64,000 bases of DNA from Pseudomonas sp. HAR-UPW-AIA-41 (GTDB lineage: Bacteria > Pseudomonadota > Gammaproteobacteria > Pseudomonadales > Pseudomonadaceae), in contig NZ_NSLB01000001.1 of assembly GCF_002304225.1 (NCBI RefSeq), positions 682,001 to 746,000 on the forward strand. The letters run 5' to 3'. The translations under genes were made by a program, and so were the position numbers. Position 1 is the first letter of the stretch. Every line of letters begins with the position of its first letter. Under the pieces are notes generated by a model. It was not told where the DNA came from, did not search any database, and saw only the letters and a program-made list of their open reading frames with translations. This document shows, in pieces, positions 46,895 to 54,250 of this stretch.

Positions 46895-46990
46895 CTAGCG
46901 ACACATTCGCTGGCAACAGCGACACAGATGCGGAGCGGTCTTGAGGTGCGTGTGCATGGTCGTGCTCTTCTTGTCAGTGGCTCGGTTCAT
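46895..46990 (-). CDS. Putative cysteine-rich leader peptide upstream of sbp
   Basis: A 31-codon frame starting at the ATG complementary to 46988-46990 and ending in TAG at 46895, between oscA and sbp on the same strand. The last ten residues are [10 protein letters not shown], so four of the final nine are Cys (codons TGT, TGT, TGC, TGT), with a rare CGA among them. A GAGG lies seven or eight bases before the ATG. A Cys cluster right before the stop, ahead of sulfate-uptake genes, is what an attenuator that senses cysteinyl-tRNA would look like. This is inferred; a chance frame cannot be excluded. Confidence 0.55.
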   Translation of the reverse strand: MNRATDKKSTTMHTHLKTAPHLCRCCQRMCR

Positions 46991-47040
46991 GTCACGCCCT
47001 CTGGTGGTCCAGTCGGGCGGGAGGGATCGGTGATCCCGGG

Positions 47041-47217
47041 TCAGGCCTGGCGGCTGCTGGCCGCTTGCAGGCGGATTTTCTCTTTACGTTCGATCTGAAC
47101 GATCTGGCTGTTGTGCACGGTGATCTCCACCGCGCCGAAGCGCAGGCCGTCCAGGGCGCGGACTATTTCGCGCAGCGGCTCCGGGGTTTCCGCTTCTTCG
47201 TTGGGCTGGACGCTCAT
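47041..47217 (-). CDS. oscA: OscA, small DUF2292 protein
   Basis: A 58-residue protein of the DUF2292/YezD family: N-terminal acidic stretch, then EIVRALDGLRFGAVEITVHN and QIVQIERKEKIRLQ. In pseudomonads, oscA lies just upstream of sbp and is needed for use of organosulfur compounds; the same order is found here. GGAG lies six bases before the ATG at 47217. It begins a transcript that includes the leader ORF and the sulfate transport genes. Confidence 0.9.
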   Translation of the reverse strand: MSVQPNEEAETPEPLREIVRALDGLRFGAVEITVHNSQIVQIERKEKIRLQAASSRQA

Positions 47218-47262
47218 GATGTTCTCCAGGGTATTCGCCAGTCATCGCTGGCTTGGAGCGCA

Positions 47263-47330
47263 TACTAGGGGTTGGTTTGTAATACTTAAAAATACTTTTT
47301 TCTGCTTTTTATAGAATCTAAAGGAATATG
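47263..47330 (-). promoter_or_regulatory. Sulfur-starvation-type promoter of oscA-sbp-cysTWA
   Basis: Read on the minus strand: an AT-rich dyad ATATTCCTTTAGATTCTAT, then TTTTTA, and 17 bases later CCTAG, about 48 bases before the oscA start. The distance TTTTTA to CCTAG is the same (17) in the divergent promoter at 47368, and 16 for the matching TTTTGA in the porin promoter. Probably the CysB-activated promoter. Confidence 0.55.
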
Positions 47331-47367
47331 AGGGTGTGATGTGTCTGCCATGCAGGAATGTAAATAT

Positions 47368-47423
47368 GGTTATAAACAAATAGATATTTATTCTTTTTAG
47401 GTTATTAAGGTCGCCGCCTAGAC
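47368..47423 (+). promoter_or_regulatory. Sulfur-starvation-type promoter of the hydrolase-AAA+ pair
   Basis: GGTTATAAA at 47368, TTATTCTTTTTAGGTTATT at 47388-47406 and CCTAGAC at 47417. It aligns with the porin-ssu promoter at 33 of 42 positions without gaps, and it lies 33-88 bases before the gene at 47456. Confidence 0.6.
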
Positions 47424-47455
47424 TGCGCAGCATCACGTCGCAGCGGAGAGTCGCG

Positions 47456-48037
47456 ATGACCACGCCCCCCCTTCATTACCTGATTGTTCCCGGCTGGCAG
47501 GGCTCGCCAGAGGAACATTGGCAATCGCACTGGCAGCGCGTGCTGCCCTCAGCATCGCGCGTCGAACAGGCCGACTGGCTGATGCCGGAGCGCGAAGCCT
47601 GGGTTGCCGAACTCGACAGAGCTATCGCGGCCGCGCCGGCCGACGTGGTGCTGATTGCCCATAGCCTGGGCTGCATCACGGTTGCGCACTGGGCGGCCGA
47701 GGCCGATGCCCTCGCTCTGGCCAGGGTACGCGGTGCGCTGCTGGTCGCGCCGGCGGATGTCGAACGGCCCAACTGCCCGCAGGCGCTGCAGGGCTTTGCG
47801 CCGATCAGCCGACAGCCGCTGCCCTTTCCCAGTCTGTTGATTGGCTCCAGCAACGACGCGGCGGCCAGCGCCGAGCGCGCCGGCGAATTGGCGGAGCAGT
47901 GGGGCAGCGGCTGGGCGATTCTGCCGCAGGCCGGGCACATCAACGTGAAGTCTGGCCACCGCACCTGGGAACAGGGTTTTGCCTGGCTCTACCGTCTGCA
48001 GGCGCGCATCGAGCGTGCCGCCAGGCGCCAGGCCTGA
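47456..48037 (+). CDS. RBBP9/YdeN-type alpha/beta hydrolase
   Basis: A 193-residue small serine hydrolase of the RBBP9/YdeN family. It has LIVPGWQGSPEEHWQSHWQ at the N-terminus, the nucleophile elbow IAHSLGC near residue 69 and the late His in AGHINVKSG near 161, with Asp or Asn in LIGSSNDAAAS. The triad looks complete. GGAG precedes the ATG. Its promoter belongs to the shared sulfur set, so a role in organosulfur or thioester hydrolysis is possible but not shown. Confidence 0.85.
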   Translation: MTTPPLHYLIVPGWQGSPEEHWQSHWQRVLPSASRVEQADWLMPEREAWVAELDRAIAAAPADVVLIAHSLGCITVAHWAAEADALALARVRGALLVAPADVERPNCPQALQGFAPISRQPLPFPSLLIGSSNDAAASAERAGELAEQWGSGWAILPQAGHINVKSGHRTWEQGFAWLYRLQARIERAARRQA

Positions 48038-48047
48038 GGAGCAGCGC

Positions 48048-48860
48048 ATGAGTATTCCACCCACGGCAGGCCTGCTCAGTTTTGCCGAAAACGACCGCAG
48101 CCCGCTGAGCATTCGCGCCCGCGCGCTGGTGTTCATCGATCCGCGCTCGCGCCGCCTGCGCGATGAAGTCGAGGTGCTGGCCGAGGGCGAGCAGCCGCTG
48201 CTGATCCGTGGCGAAACCGGTACCGGCAAGGAGCTGCTGGCCCGGCATATCCATCGGCAAAGCCAGCGCTCGGGATTGTTTGTGGCGGTCAACTGCGGCG
48301 CCCTGAGCAAGAACCATGGCGCTGCCGAGCTGTTCGGCCATGCCGGTGGCCGGCTGGTCGGGCCGAGCAGTCGTGCCGGTTGGCTGGGCTCGGCTCAGGG
48401 CGGCACGCTGTATCTGGATGAGATCGCCGATCTGTCACTGGCGCTGCAGTGGCGGCTGCTCAAAGTGCTGCAACTGAGGGAGGTGCAGCGTGAAGGCAGT
48501 CATCACAGTCTGCCGGTTGATGTGCGCCTGCTCGCGGCCAGTAGTCTGGACCTGTCGCTCGCGGTGCGTGCGGGCACTTTCGATGCCGAGTTGTTTGCCC
48601 TCTTGCAGCAGGGCGAGCTGCTGCTGCCGGCGCTGCGTGAGCGACCGGGCGACATTTTGCCGTTGGCCGAGTACTTCCTCGGCGTGTATGCCGACCGGCT
48701 CGATCTGCCGCTGCCCGAGTTGAGCGAGGTGGCTCAGGATGCGCTCCTGGCTCACCGCTGGCCGGGCAATACCCGAGAGCTGGAGAACGTGCTGCATTTT
48801 GCCTTGCTGGTCGGGCAGGGCGGGGTCATCGAGGTCAATGATCTGCAGTTGCCCGTTTGA
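48048..48860 (+). CDS. Sigma-54-type AAA+ protein lacking GAFTGA and DNA-binding domain
   Basis: A 270-residue protein consisting nearly only of an enhancer-binding-protein AAA+ domain. Walker A GETGTGKELLARHIH and Walker B GGTLYLDEIADL are intact, and the sensor region RWPGNTRELENVLHF is present. The loop that normally reads GAFTGA is replaced by GGRLVGP, and the frame stops just after sensor II, so there is no Fis-type helix-turn-helix; the N-terminus is only about 50 residues. It is 10 bases after the hydrolase gene. It may be a regulator that no longer acts through sigma-54, or an accessory ATPase. Confidence 0.8.
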   Translation: MSIPPTAGLLSFAENDRSPLSIRARALVFIDPRSRRLRDEVEVLAEGEQPLLIRGETGTGKELLARHIHRQSQRSGLFVAVNCGALSKNHGAAELFGHAGGRLVGPSSRAGWLGSAQGGTLYLDEIADLSLALQWRLLKVLQLREVQREGSHHSLPVDVRLLAASSLDLSLAVRAGTFDAELFALLQQGELLLPALRERPGDILPLAEYFLGVYADRLDLPLPELSEVAQDALLAHRWPGNTRELENVLHFALLVGQGGVIEVNDLQLPV

Positions 48861-48871
48861 CGGGCTCAATG

Positions 48872-48898
48872 AAAAAGCCCCGCACTGCGGGGCTTTTT
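48872..48898. terminator. Bidirectional terminator
   Basis: Stem AAAAAGCCCCGC/GCGGGGCTTTTT with an ACT loop. It serves both the AAA+ gene on the plus strand and the SDR gene that ends at 48913 on the minus strand. Confidence 0.93.
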
Positions 48899-48912
48899 AT
48901 GCGCGGTGAGTC

Positions 48913-49794
48913 TTACTCGGCCGTCTGCCCGACCCGTGCTTTGGGCTTGGGCGCGAAGCGCGCGGCCAGGCGCATGGTGCTCACTACCAGACGCTGATAC
49001 AGCGCCGGCATCGAGCGCTGCATCAGGTCGGTGGCCACGGCATCGCCGCCGATCAGGATGCGCCGCTGGTTGCGCCGCACGCCGTTGAGGATGACCTCGG
49101 CGGCCTTCTCCGGCGTGGTGCGCAGCAACTGGTCGTGGAACTGGCTGCGGGCGGTGTCGGCGTCCTGACCGGTGACCTTGCTCAGGCTGTCGTTCATCCG
49201 CGCGGTCTTGGCAATGTTGGTCTTGATTCCACCCGGGTGTACGCAGCTGGCCGATACGCCACAGGCGTCCATGTCCAGTTCCTGGCGCAGGGCTTCGGTG
49301 AAGCCGCGCACGGCGAACTTGGTGGCGTTGTAGGCGCTCATACCCGGTTGGGCGAACAGGCCGAAGATGCTGGAGATGTTGACGATGTGGCCGTCGCCGG
49401 TGGCTTTCAGGTACGGCAGGAAAGCCTTGGTGCCGTGCATCACGCCCCAGAAGTTGATGTTCATGATCCACTCGTACTCGGCATAGTCGCTGCCTTCGAC
49501 GGTGCCGGCGTGGGCGACACCGGCGTTGTTGAAGATCAGGTTGACCTTGCCGAACTCGCGCACCACTTCATCGGCCCAGGCATGTACGGCGGCACGATCG
49601 GCGACGTTGACCACGGTTTCCAGCACCTTCACACCCTGTTGGCGGGCCGCCTCGGCGGTTTCCTTGAGGCCGGCGGCATTCACGTCGGAGATCGCCAGAT
49701 TGCAGCCCTGACCCGCGAGGTTCAGCGCCAGGGCGCGGCCGATGCCGGAGCCGGCACCGGTAATGGCTGCCACTTTGTTGATAAAGGAATTCAT
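48913..49794 (-). CDS. Short-chain dehydrogenase/reductase
   Basis: A 293-residue SDR of the classical type. The NAD(P) motif is AAITGAGSGIGRALALNLAG, the NNAG motif is LIFNNAGVAHAG, the catalytic Ser is in VNISSIFGLF and the Tyr-Lys pair in MSAYNATKFAVRG. The C-terminal 70 residues are an extension often seen in SDRs that work with flavin monooxygenases. It overlaps the preceding monooxygenase by four bases, so the two form an operon; it may oxidise or reduce the substrate of that enzyme. Confidence 0.9.
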   Translation of the reverse strand: MNSFINKVAAITGAGSGIGRALALNLAGQGCNLAISDVNAAGLKETAEAARQQGVKVLETVVNVADRAAVHAWADEVVREFGKVNLIFNNAGVAHAGTVEGSDYAEYEWIMNINFWGVMHGTKAFLPYLKATGDGHIVNISSIFGLFAQPGMSAYNATKFAVRGFTEALRQELDMDACGVSASCVHPGGIKTNIAKTARMNDSLSKVTGQDADTARSQFHDQLLRTTPEKAAEVILNGVRRNQRRILIGGDAVATDLMQRSMPALYQRLVVSTMRLAARFAPKPKARVGQTAE

Positions 49795-51356
49795 GCCAGA
49801 GCCTCCTCGGCCTTTTCGACTGGTTGGGTTTGCGCGGCCTGCACAGGTGCCAGCAAGGGATTGTCAACGCGACTGAAATGATAGGCTGCCGGATCGAAAT
49901 GCCTGGTCAGCATGCGGAAGCGCCAGGTGAAGCTTGGCCACAGGCTGGTGTTGCGCCCACTGACCGGGTGCAGGTACCAGCTGTTGCAGCCACCGGCATT
50001 CCACACGCTGTGGCCCAGGCTGCTGTGTAGTTTGCCGTTGAAGGCGTCCTGCGCTTCGCGCTTGGGCTCCAGCGAGTCGAGGTTGCGTTCATTGAGCAGG
50101 TCGAGGGCGCCGAGGATGTACTGGATCTGCGATTCGATCATGTACACCATCGAGTTGTGGCCGAGGCCGGTATTCGGGCCCATCAGGAAGAACAGGTTGG
50201 GGAAGCCGGCGGTCATGGTGCCTTTGTAGGCTTCCGGGCCGTGCGGCCAGCTGTCGACCAGGTCGATGCCGTTGCGGCCGTGGATGGCTCCGCGTGGGAT
50301 CGGGTCGGTCGGTGTGAAACCGGTGCCGAAGATGATGGCGTCGACCTCACGCTCGCTGCCGTCACTGGCCAGGATGCTGCCGGCGCGGATCTCGCTGATA
50401 CCGTCGGTGATCACGTCGACGTTGGCCTGGGCCAGTGCCGGGTAGTAGTTGTTGGAGATCAGCACGCGCTTGCAGCCCATGATGTAGTCCGGGGTGACCT
50501 TGGCGCGCAGGACCGGGTCCTTGATCGAGCGGCCGATATGCCACTTGGCCACCAGCGAGGCCAGCTTCATCACCTTGGGTGCCCAGGCAAAGCCCAGCAC
50601 GCGGCTTTCCAGCAGGGTGTAGATGCCGCCGCGCCAGAGTTTTTGCAGCAGCGGGAAACGCTTGAAGCGCTCGCGCTCGGACTCTTTGATCAGGCGGTCC
50701 GGCTTGGGCATGATCCAGGGCGCGGTGCGCTGGTACAGGTCGAGACGGGCTACTTCTTTCTGCAGCTCGGGGACGAACTGGATGGCCGAGGCGCCGGTGC
50801 CGATCACCGCCACGCGCTTGCCCTTGAGGTCGTAGTCGTGGTCCCACTGCTGGGAGTGGAAGACCATGCCCTTGAACTTCTCCAGACCCTTGAGCTTGGG
50901 AATCGACGGGATGGACAGGGCACCCATGCCGGAGACGACGAACTGTGCGCTGTAGTGATTACCGGCTTCGTCCTGGATACGCCACAGCTCGGCACGTTCA
51001 TCCCACTGCAGCTGGGTGACGGTGGTATTGAGCAGGGTCTTGTCCTGCAGGTGGAAGTTTTCCCAGCAGCCTTCCAGGTAGCGCTTGATTTCCGGCTGTG
51101 GCGCGAACATGCGCGTCCAGTTCGGGTTGGGCGCGAAGGAGAAGGAGTACAGGTGCGATTGCACATCGCAGGCGCAACCTGGGTAGTGGTTGACGCGCCA
51201 GGTACCGCCAACACCGGCTTCCTTTTCAAAGATCAGGAAGTCCTGCTCGCCTTTCTGTTTCAGGCGAATGGCCATGCCGAGTCCGGAAAAGCCACTGCCG
51301 AGGATGGCAATCTTGCAATGGCGGGCAGCAAGCTCAGGTGAAGCGGGCGCGTTCAT
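49791..51356 (-). CDS. FAD-dependent Baeyer-Villiger-type monooxygenase
   Basis: A 521-residue flavin monooxygenase. FAD motif ILGSGFSGLGMAIRL near the N-terminus, the Baeyer-Villiger fingerprint FKGMVFHSQQWDHD at about 165-178, the NADPH motif VAVIGTGASAIQFVPEL and the C-terminal FGTGFTPTDP are all present. It would insert oxygen into ketones using NADPH and O2. It is operonic with the SDR gene and divergent from a TetR gene over a palindromic operator, so it is probably induced by its substrate. Confidence 0.9.
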   Translation of the reverse strand: MNAPASPELAARHCKIAILGSGFSGLGMAIRLKQKGEQDFLIFEKEAGVGGTWRVNHYPGCACDVQSHLYSFSFAPNPNWTRMFAPQPEIKRYLEGCWENFHLQDKTLLNTTVTQLQWDERAELWRIQDEAGNHYSAQFVVSGMGALSIPSIPKLKGLEKFKGMVFHSQQWDHDYDLKGKRVAVIGTGASAIQFVPELQKEVARLDLYQRTAPWIMPKPDRLIKESERERFKRFPLLQKLWRGGIYTLLESRVLGFAWAPKVMKLASLVAKWHIGRSIKDPVLRAKVTPDYIMGCKRVLISNNYYPALAQANVDVITDGISEIRAGSILASDGSEREVDAIIFGTGFTPTDPIPRGAIHGRNGIDLVDSWPHGPEAYKGTMTAGFPNLFFLMGPNTGLGHNSMVYMIESQIQYILGALDLLNERNLDSLEPKREAQDAFNGKLHSSLGHSVWNAGGCNSWYLHPVSGRNTSLWPSFTWRFRMLTRHFDPAAYHFSRVDNPLLAPVQAAQTQPVEKAEEALA

Positions 51357-51386
51357 AACCAGTCTCCTGTTATCGTTATGGCTGGT

Positions 51387-51421
51387 GTATACAAGTGTCT
51401 ACACGGTAGACGTGTGTATAC
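51387..51421. promoter_or_regulatory. 35-bp palindromic operator between monooxygenase and TetR genes
   Basis: Arms GTATACAAGTGTCTAC and GTAGACGTGTGTATAC match at 13 of 16 positions around a three-base centre (51403-51405). It sits 31 bases before the monooxygenase start and 45 before the TetR start, in the usual place for a TetR operator acting on both promoters. Confidence 0.8.
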
Positions 51422-51465
51422 TTCCCAGCAAGCCCCAATGCCACAAGCCAACCTAAGGTAGGGAT

Positions 51466-52185
51466 ATGGATGCAGAGGTCACCGCACAGCCACAGGCTGT
51501 GGAAAAAAACAGCGAGGCGCCCGGCAAGCGCCTGCTGATGGAGGCAGCGCTGCGCCTGACCTCAACCAGTCGCAGCCTCAGCAGCCTGGGGCTGCGTGAA
51601 CTGGCGCGGGAGGCGGGGCTCAACCCCAATACCTTCTACCGGCACTTTCGTGACGTCGATGATCTGGGCCTGGCCGTCATTCGTGACATTTCCACCCAAC
51701 TGCGCCAGCCGCTGCGGGCCCTGCGCCGTGAGGCGGCGGCGCGGGCCGATCAGCGGCAGAAACTGCGTCTGCCGAAACTGTTCGGCATCGACCTGGGCCG
51801 TGGCCGGCGGGTGACCCACGAGACGGTGCAGCTCTTCTTCGACTTCGTTGATCAGCACCCGGCAGCGTTTCTGATCGGGGTGCGCGAACTGCACGGGGCG
51901 TCGCCTGTGATGCGCGAAGCACTGTCGGCGGTGATGGCCGAGTTTGCCGAAGACATGGTCGAGGACATTCAGGACTTCAAGCTGCTGCCCAGCATCCTGG
52001 CCGAATATGAAGTGCGGCAGGTTACCCAACTGGTCAGTCAGACCCTGTTCCAGCAGTCGCTCGACTATCTCGGTCAGCCCGAGCGGCGCGAAGCCATCAG
52101 GCTCCTGGCCGAGGAGCAGATCATGCTGCTGTTCGCCGGCGCTGCCGTGTTGAAAAGCCTGGGGCAGCTCAATCTGCCGGCGTAG
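51466..52185 (+). CDS. TetR-family transcriptional regulator
   Basis: A 239-residue TetR regulator. The HTH is SSLGLRELAREAGLNPNTFYRHFRDVDDL near residues 38-66, similar to the FabR/DesT group. The ligand domain includes HETVQLFFDFVDQHPAAFLIG. It is divergent from the monooxygenase-SDR operon with the palindrome in between; most likely a repressor of that operon and of itself. Upstream of the HTH is a roughly 20-residue polar lead. Confidence 0.88.
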   Translation: MDAEVTAQPQAVEKNSEAPGKRLLMEAALRLTSTSRSLSSLGLRELAREAGLNPNTFYRHFRDVDDLGLAVIRDISTQLRQPLRALRREAAARADQRQKLRLPKLFGIDLGRGRRVTHETVQLFFDFVDQHPAAFLIGVRELHGASPVMREALSAVMAEFAEDMVEDIQDFKLLPSILAEYEVRQVTQLVSQTLFQQSLDYLGQPERREAIRLLAEEQIMLLFAGAAVLKSLGQLNLPA

Positions 52186-52189
52186 TGAA

Positions 52190-52211
52190 GCTGGCGGCTT
52201 AGGCCGCCAGC
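52190..52211. terminator. Hairpin between convergent genes
   Basis: GCTGGCGGC/GCCGCCAGC, nine perfect pairs with a TTAG loop, just past the TetR stop and before the stop of the convergent gene. No T tract is present on either side. Confidence 0.55.
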
Positions 52212-52221
52212 GAGCGGCTGG

Positions 52222-52839
52222 TTATTGCTGGTGAGGCTTGTCGAGGGCCTTGCACTGCATCTGTGGTGCTTCATAGCCCCAGACTACGGTGGTGATGTCC
52301 TTGCCTGCAGTCAGTGTTTCGTTGCGGCCGACGTAGTGCTGGCCACTGTCTGAGTCCTGCAGGAACATCAGCGAGCTGCTGTCGCCGAACTCGGCCACAA
52401 CACTCTTGGGCTCGGTGGGGTAGAAGGTGGCGACCACTTCTTTGGCCGGGTTGCCGTCACAGGCGTAGTGAACCGGGCCCTTGCCGGCAATCAACTGATA
52501 GCGAGCCTGCAGCTCGGCGGTGCGCTGGCGATAGCTGTCAGCCACACAGGCATTCTTATCATCACTTTTCCAGCAGTCATTGCGACCTTTGATCCAACCA
52601 CGCTGCTCGGCTTTTAGCAGGTTCGGGTGCTGGTTGGCGGCCTTCTGGCTGGCCGCTTTGTAAGCGTTGGCCAGTTTGACATCGAGATCGGTCAGTTCTG
52701 CGCTTTGGCAGACCAGTTCCTCGATGCTGCCTTTTTCGACCTTGCCGCAGTCGAAAGAGGGCGAAGTAGCATGCGCTTGCGGGTTGATAGATAGGCATGT
52801 GCATAGCAGGAACGCAGGCAAAAGTGGTTTGATCATCAT
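52222..52839 (-). CDS. Exported LprI/MliC-type protein
   Basis: A 205-residue secreted protein. After a signal peptide (cut near AHATS), an N-terminal LprI/DUF1311 domain has FDCGKVEKGSIEELVCQSAEL and RGWIKGRNDC. The C-terminal part (about 125-205) resembles the MliC lysozyme-inhibitor fold with VHYACDGNPAKEVVATFY, MFLQDSDSGQHYVG and a terminal Cys. Such proteins protect peptidoglycan against c-type lysozyme. Three start codons lie close together; the ATG at 52839 is used, with AGGAG upstream. Confidence 0.78.
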   Translation of the reverse strand: MMIKPLLPAFLLCTCLSINPQAHATSPSFDCGKVEKGSIEELVCQSAELTDLDVKLANAYKAASQKAANQHPNLLKAEQRGWIKGRNDCWKSDDKNACVADSYRQRTAELQARYQLIAGKGPVHYACDGNPAKEVVATFYPTEPKSVVAEFGDSSSLMFLQDSDSGQHYVGRNETLTAGKDITTVVWGYEAPQMQCKALDKPHQQ

Positions 52840-52878
52840 CAATCTCCTTGCTGGTGGAAGACGGCGGCTTGGGCTCAG

Positions 52879-54150
52879 TTACCACTGGCCCCTGAGCACT
52901 TTGCGAGTCGCACTGCGAACCGCTTCAGGGTAGTCGGGCTGCATAAACCAGATCGCCGGGTGGTCACCCATCGTCAGTGCGCGTTGCGCGGGGGCAAGGT
53001 TGGTACGCATCAGTAGGATCACATCACTGCTGACCCAGGGGTGCCGATACCAGTAATGGTGGCCGGCAATCGTGACACCGCTTACCTGATGTCGGCTGGA
53101 GACATCCAGAAACATGATGTTCTCCAGGCTTTGCTGCTGGGCGAACTGGCGCAATTTGCCCTCTGCCTGAGTCGTGCCGATGCGAGGTCCTCCAGGCATG
53201 AGATGGCGGGCGTAGTTCAGTGCATCGTCCTGATCCGAGACAGTAATCATGACCTGTTCGGTCAACTGGCTGATGGCTGGTAGGCGTTCCTCGAAGAGTT
53301 CCTCAGGAACATCGGCGGCAGCGAATATCATCGCTCCGAGGCGGTAGCGTGCCTGCAGTTGTTCGCGGCTGAGACCTGGATGGCGTTCGGCGATGCGCTG
53401 CAGCGCCAGAGAGGCTACTCGCCCGCCGGCACTGTAGGCCACCAGATTGATCCGCTCTGCAGCCGTATGGCGGGCCAGCAGTTCGATCAACTGGCAGAGT
53501 GCCTGGCTGGACTGGCGGGCACGTTGTACATCGATACCCAGTAGATAGCTGAAGATGTTCTGGTGCGAGGGCCACGAGAATGCCAGCCCCACGAAGTCGC
53601 GACCGGCGAAGTGCACCAGTTCTCCGGTTAGTTCGTTGGCATTGGCGAAATCCACTTTCGCGCCATGCACGTAGATGATGATTTCCTTGTCTCGGGCCTT
53701 TTCCAACTCCAGGTTGATCGCGTCAACATAGGCCTGTGTGGTCTTGCTGAGGGGAGACTGGACCACTGGCGCCAGCGCTACGCTACTGGCCTCTTTGGTC
53801 TGCACGAGGTTGAGGGGGAGCTCATGGGAGCGTGTAGCGCTCAGAGAGGCGCTTCGCAGTTGAGGCCACTGACTTTGAGGGTCGCCCAAGCGCACCACGG
53901 ATTGCCCGAGGTGCAGCTGGTTGCTGACGCCATTGCCATAGTGGCCTGCTTCAGGCTGACGGTTGGTGGCGTAAAACAGTGCCACATCGGGAATGCGTTC
54001 GTCGTCCGTGAGGTGCGCAAAGGGATCAATCGCCGCGCCTTGGTAAATGACGGGCGTCGACATCAGCGTCAGTGACGGCGGAGTAGCACACGCACTCAGT
54101 AAAAGCCCCAGCAGGGCGGTAATCAGTCGTAGTGAAGATAACCGAGGCAT
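52879..54150 (-). CDS. DUF900-type alpha/beta hydrolase, lipoprotein
   Basis: A 423-residue predicted lipoprotein (lipobox LLLSAC, Cys near residue 21). The hydrolase domain is the DUF900 kind: DVALFYATNRQPEAGHYG, then EIIIYVHGAKVDFANAN for the oxyanion side and LVAYSAGGRVASLAL with the nucleophile Ser. A late His is in SSRHQVSGVTIAGHHYW. It is probably anchored in the outer membrane and acts on lipids or esters; substrate unknown. It is 36 bases upstream of the LprI-type gene, so both could be one transcript. Confidence 0.8.
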   Translation of the reverse strand: MPRLSSLRLITALLGLLLSACATPPSLTLMSTPVIYQGAAIDPFAHLTDDERIPDVALFYATNRQPEAGHYGNGVSNQLHLGQSVVRLGDPQSQWPQLRSASLSATRSHELPLNLVQTKEASSVALAPVVQSPLSKTTQAYVDAINLELEKARDKEIIIYVHGAKVDFANANELTGELVHFAGRDFVGLAFSWPSHQNIFSYLLGIDVQRARQSSQALCQLIELLARHTAAERINLVAYSAGGRVASLALQRIAERHPGLSREQLQARYRLGAMIFAAADVPEELFEERLPAISQLTEQVMITVSDQDDALNYARHLMPGGPRIGTTQAEGKLRQFAQQQSLENIMFLDVSSRHQVSGVTIAGHHYWYRHPWVSSDVILLMRTNLAPAQRALTMGDHPAIWFMQPDYPEAVRSATRKVLRGQW

Positions 54151-54250
54151 GGACGTTCCTGTCGGTGAGCCTGGCCATTCAATGTCCAGTGGCGAGTAGC
54201 CTGAGCCTGCCTGAAAAATACCTATACGTCAGCTAGCAGGCAGGGTCGGC

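Noticed and set aside
47339..47383. Short plus-strand frame MCLPCRNVNMVINK upstream of the hydrolase
   Set aside because: It overlaps the promoter element itself and has only two Cys with no ribosome site.
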